Assembly (NCBI GenBank): GCA_910583545.1
Contig: CAJTXM010000020.1
Location: 1 to 21,345, forward strand
Source of the DNA: an uncultured Christensenella sp.
GTDB lineage: Bacteria; Bacillota; Clostridia; Christensenellales; Borkfalkiaceae
Length of the DNA stretch: 21,345 nt
Reading direction: 5' to 3'
The position numbers and the translations under genes were made by a program. The notes under the pieces are model-generated. The model did no database searches and had not been told where the DNA came from. It worked only from the letters and a program-made list of their open reading frames with translations. This document shows, one piece after another, positions 20,304 through 21,345 of this stretch (its first letter is position 1; the number at the start of each line of letters is the position of its first letter).

Positions 20304-21071
20304 ATGAAAGTCGGAATTTCAACGGCTTCGCTTTTTCTCAAACAGGAAACCGAAGTCGCGTTACAGACAATTAAATCGCTTGGCGCGGACTGCGCGGAAG
20401 TCTTTTTGCAGACTTATTACGAATACCGCCCCGAATTTTCCAGATCATTGCAGGGCAAACTCGGCGGTATGGAAATAAATTCCGTCCACGTCAACACCCA
20501 CCATATCGAACATTCGCTGTTCAGTCCGTCAAGACGGATAAGGGGCGACGCTCTTTACTGGCTCGATCAGGTAATGCGCTCCTGTCAGCTTTTGGACTGT
20601 AAGGCGTACACCTTTCACGGCAGGTACGGCAACGGCGGTGAGGACTTGGAGGGTTATATAGCAAGGGTCGCCGATTTCTGCGCAGGCTACGGCGTAAAAC
20701 TCTGTCTGGAAAACGTCTGTTGGAGTACCTATCACGAACCGCTTATTTTTTCGCGTCTGAAAGAACGGGCGCCAAACCTTTACGGCGTTTTAGACGTAAA
20801 GCAGGCGGTGCGCTCGGGTCATTCTTATAAAGAGTATATAGAGGATATGAAAGGCAGTATTTCGCACGTTCACCTTTCCGATATCGATGAAAACGGCAAC
20901 ATATGCCTTATCGGTCGGGGAGGGCTGAACTTCAAAGAAATTCTCGCCCGTCTCAAAGACGCGGGCTTTGACGGAAACCTTATTATCGAAGTTTATCCCG
21001 AAAGCTATTCGGACGTAACTGAGCTTAAAGCCTCGCTCGAATATTTAAAGGAAATAATATATAAGCTGTAA
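20304..21071 (+). CDS. Sugar phosphate isomerase/epimerase family protein (TIM barrel)
   Basis: A 255-aa member of the AP endonuclease family 2 / xylose isomerase-like TIM-barrel superfamily. Putative metal and catalytic residues are visible: His105 in YTFHG, Glu136 in LCLENV, Asp164 in GVLDVKQ, His190 in SHVHLSD and Glu229 in IIEVYP. The N-terminal KVGISTASLF is the first strand. The reaction cannot be told from sequence; endonuclease IV is unlikely because the length is shorter and some of its zinc ligands are absent. There is no Shine-Dalgarno, which agrees with a leaderless transcript from the promoter at 20269-20297. It ends at a strong terminator. Confidence 0.85.
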   Translation: MKVGISTASLFLKQETEVALQTIKSLGADCAEVFLQTYYEYRPEFSRSLQGKLGGMEINSVHVNTHHIEHSLFSPSRRIRGDALYWLDQVMRSCQLLDCKAYTFHGRYGNGGEDLEGYIARVADFCAGYGVKLCLENVCWSTYHEPLIFSRLKERAPNLYGVLDVKQAVRSGHSYKEYIEDMKGSISHVHLSDIDENGNICLIGRGGLNFKEILARLKDAGFDGNLIIEVYPESYSDVTELKASLEYLKEIIYKL

Positions 21072-21081
21072 TAAACAACGG

Positions 21082-21115
21082 CGGCGGACTTTTCAGTCCG
21101 CCGTTTATATTTTTA
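21082..21115 (+). terminator. Terminator after the isomerase gene
   Basis: CGGCGGACT (21082-21090) pairs with 21095-21103 around TTTC, then TTTATATTTTT follows. Confidence 0.9.
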
Positions 21116-21167
21116 ATTTAAACCAAAAAAAATTTGTGAAAAAATTATAAAATCAATAATAAAACGA

Positions 21168-21196
21168 TTGACATACATTGACGGTTTTGATATTAT
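21168..21196 (+). promoter_or_regulatory. Strong promoter reading off the right edge
   Basis: A perfect TTGACA (21168-21173), 17 bp, TATTAT (21191-21196), after an A/T-rich stretch (21121-21160) that could be an UP element. It drives whatever lies to the right. Confidence 0.75.
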
Positions 21197-21345
21197 AAAT
21201 AAGCTGTAATTCTGTACAGCGACGTTTTTCTGTTGAAAAACATTCGGCTTATGCCGAGGAAGCTTAACCGGATTTATTCGGTTTAGGCGGATTTGAAGCT
21301 TGACAACTGCATAGGAAAGAGAAAGAGAAAGAGAAGAAAGTACAA
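21197..21345 (+). other. Probable rRNA operon leader, incomplete
   Basis: No open frame. There are hairpins TCGGC-TTAT-GCCGA (about 21244-21257) and AACCG-N8-CGGTT (about 21266-21283), with GAAGCTT on both sides of the second. GCTTGACAACTGCATAG resembles the boxA region of Firmicutes rRNA leaders (CTTTGAAAACTGAATA type). A purine-rich tract with three GAAAGA units (21315-21332) follows. With the strong promoter this suggests a 16S or 23S gene just beyond the edge; the rRNA itself is not in the window. Confidence 0.45.

Noticed and set aside
21315..21340. GAAAGA tract as a phase-variable repeat
   Set aside because: Only three exact units occur, outside any coding region and not between -35 and -10. 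It is more likely a purine-rich part of an rRNA leader.
1..21345. CRISPR arrays, tRNA genes, insertion sequences with transposase, prophage genes
   Set aside because: None found by eye: no regularly spaced direct repeats with spacers, no cloverleaf with a GTTCGA arm, no transposase or integrase motifs. The XRE genes are not next to phage structural or integrase genes.

Overview
The window looks like a chromosomal segment of an uncultured gut-type Clostridia (Bacillota), possibly a Christensenellales-like lineage. Supporting signs are the conserved Firmicutes order rpmB / asp23 / fakA / recG, strong AGGAGG-type ribosome binding sites, TTGACA-17-TATAAT promoters, surface leucine-rich-repeat lipoproteins and several small XRE regulators. 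The lineage is an inference from gene content; no 16S rRNA gene is inside the window.

Layout. 1-1200: a promoter overlapping a perfect inverted repeat, then an LRR lipoprotein. 1220-1894: a divergent pair, a DUF6809-like small protein and an XRE repressor, separated by three evenly spaced operator-like dyads. 1979-6708: rpmB (minus), then asp23-fakA-recG (plus). 6815-12143: a str region spread over 5 kb (rpsL, rpsG, fusA, tuf) with unusually long intergenic regions. These hold two homologous structured elements (one before rpsG, one before fusA) whose 3' domain recurs before asp23, and one copy of a second dispersed repeat that is also present between fakA and recG. 12179-13548: a second XRE repressor divergent from a lipoprotein and a small membrane protein. 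13641-14010: a second DUF6809-like gene with a decayed XRE fragment. 14130-17190: a DNA repair and sulfur block, with endonuclease III and a DUF3343 protein (minus) and a cysteine desulfurase-like enzyme plus cysteine synthase (plus). 17298-21071: a large LRR lipoprotein, two uncharacterised small proteins in divergent orientation, a membrane-anchored XRE regulator and a TIM-barrel sugar isomerase. The right edge carries a strong promoter and what looks like an rRNA operon leader.

The most unusual material is non-coding. (1) Two intergenic elements of about 170-195 nt keep loops and joining sequences while their helices change in a compensatory way, with a third partial copy; they look like a structured RNA family, either a cis-regulatory leader or an orphan mobile RNA element. 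(2) The two XRE loci share a recognisably homologous promoter (26 of 32 positions by eye) in which the palindromic operator fills the 17-bp spacer, while the operator half-sites have diverged. (3) A hairpin repeat with a conserved 24-bp core and a changed outer stem lies downstream of fakA and rpsL. All calls come from reading the sequence only; no database or folding search was run.
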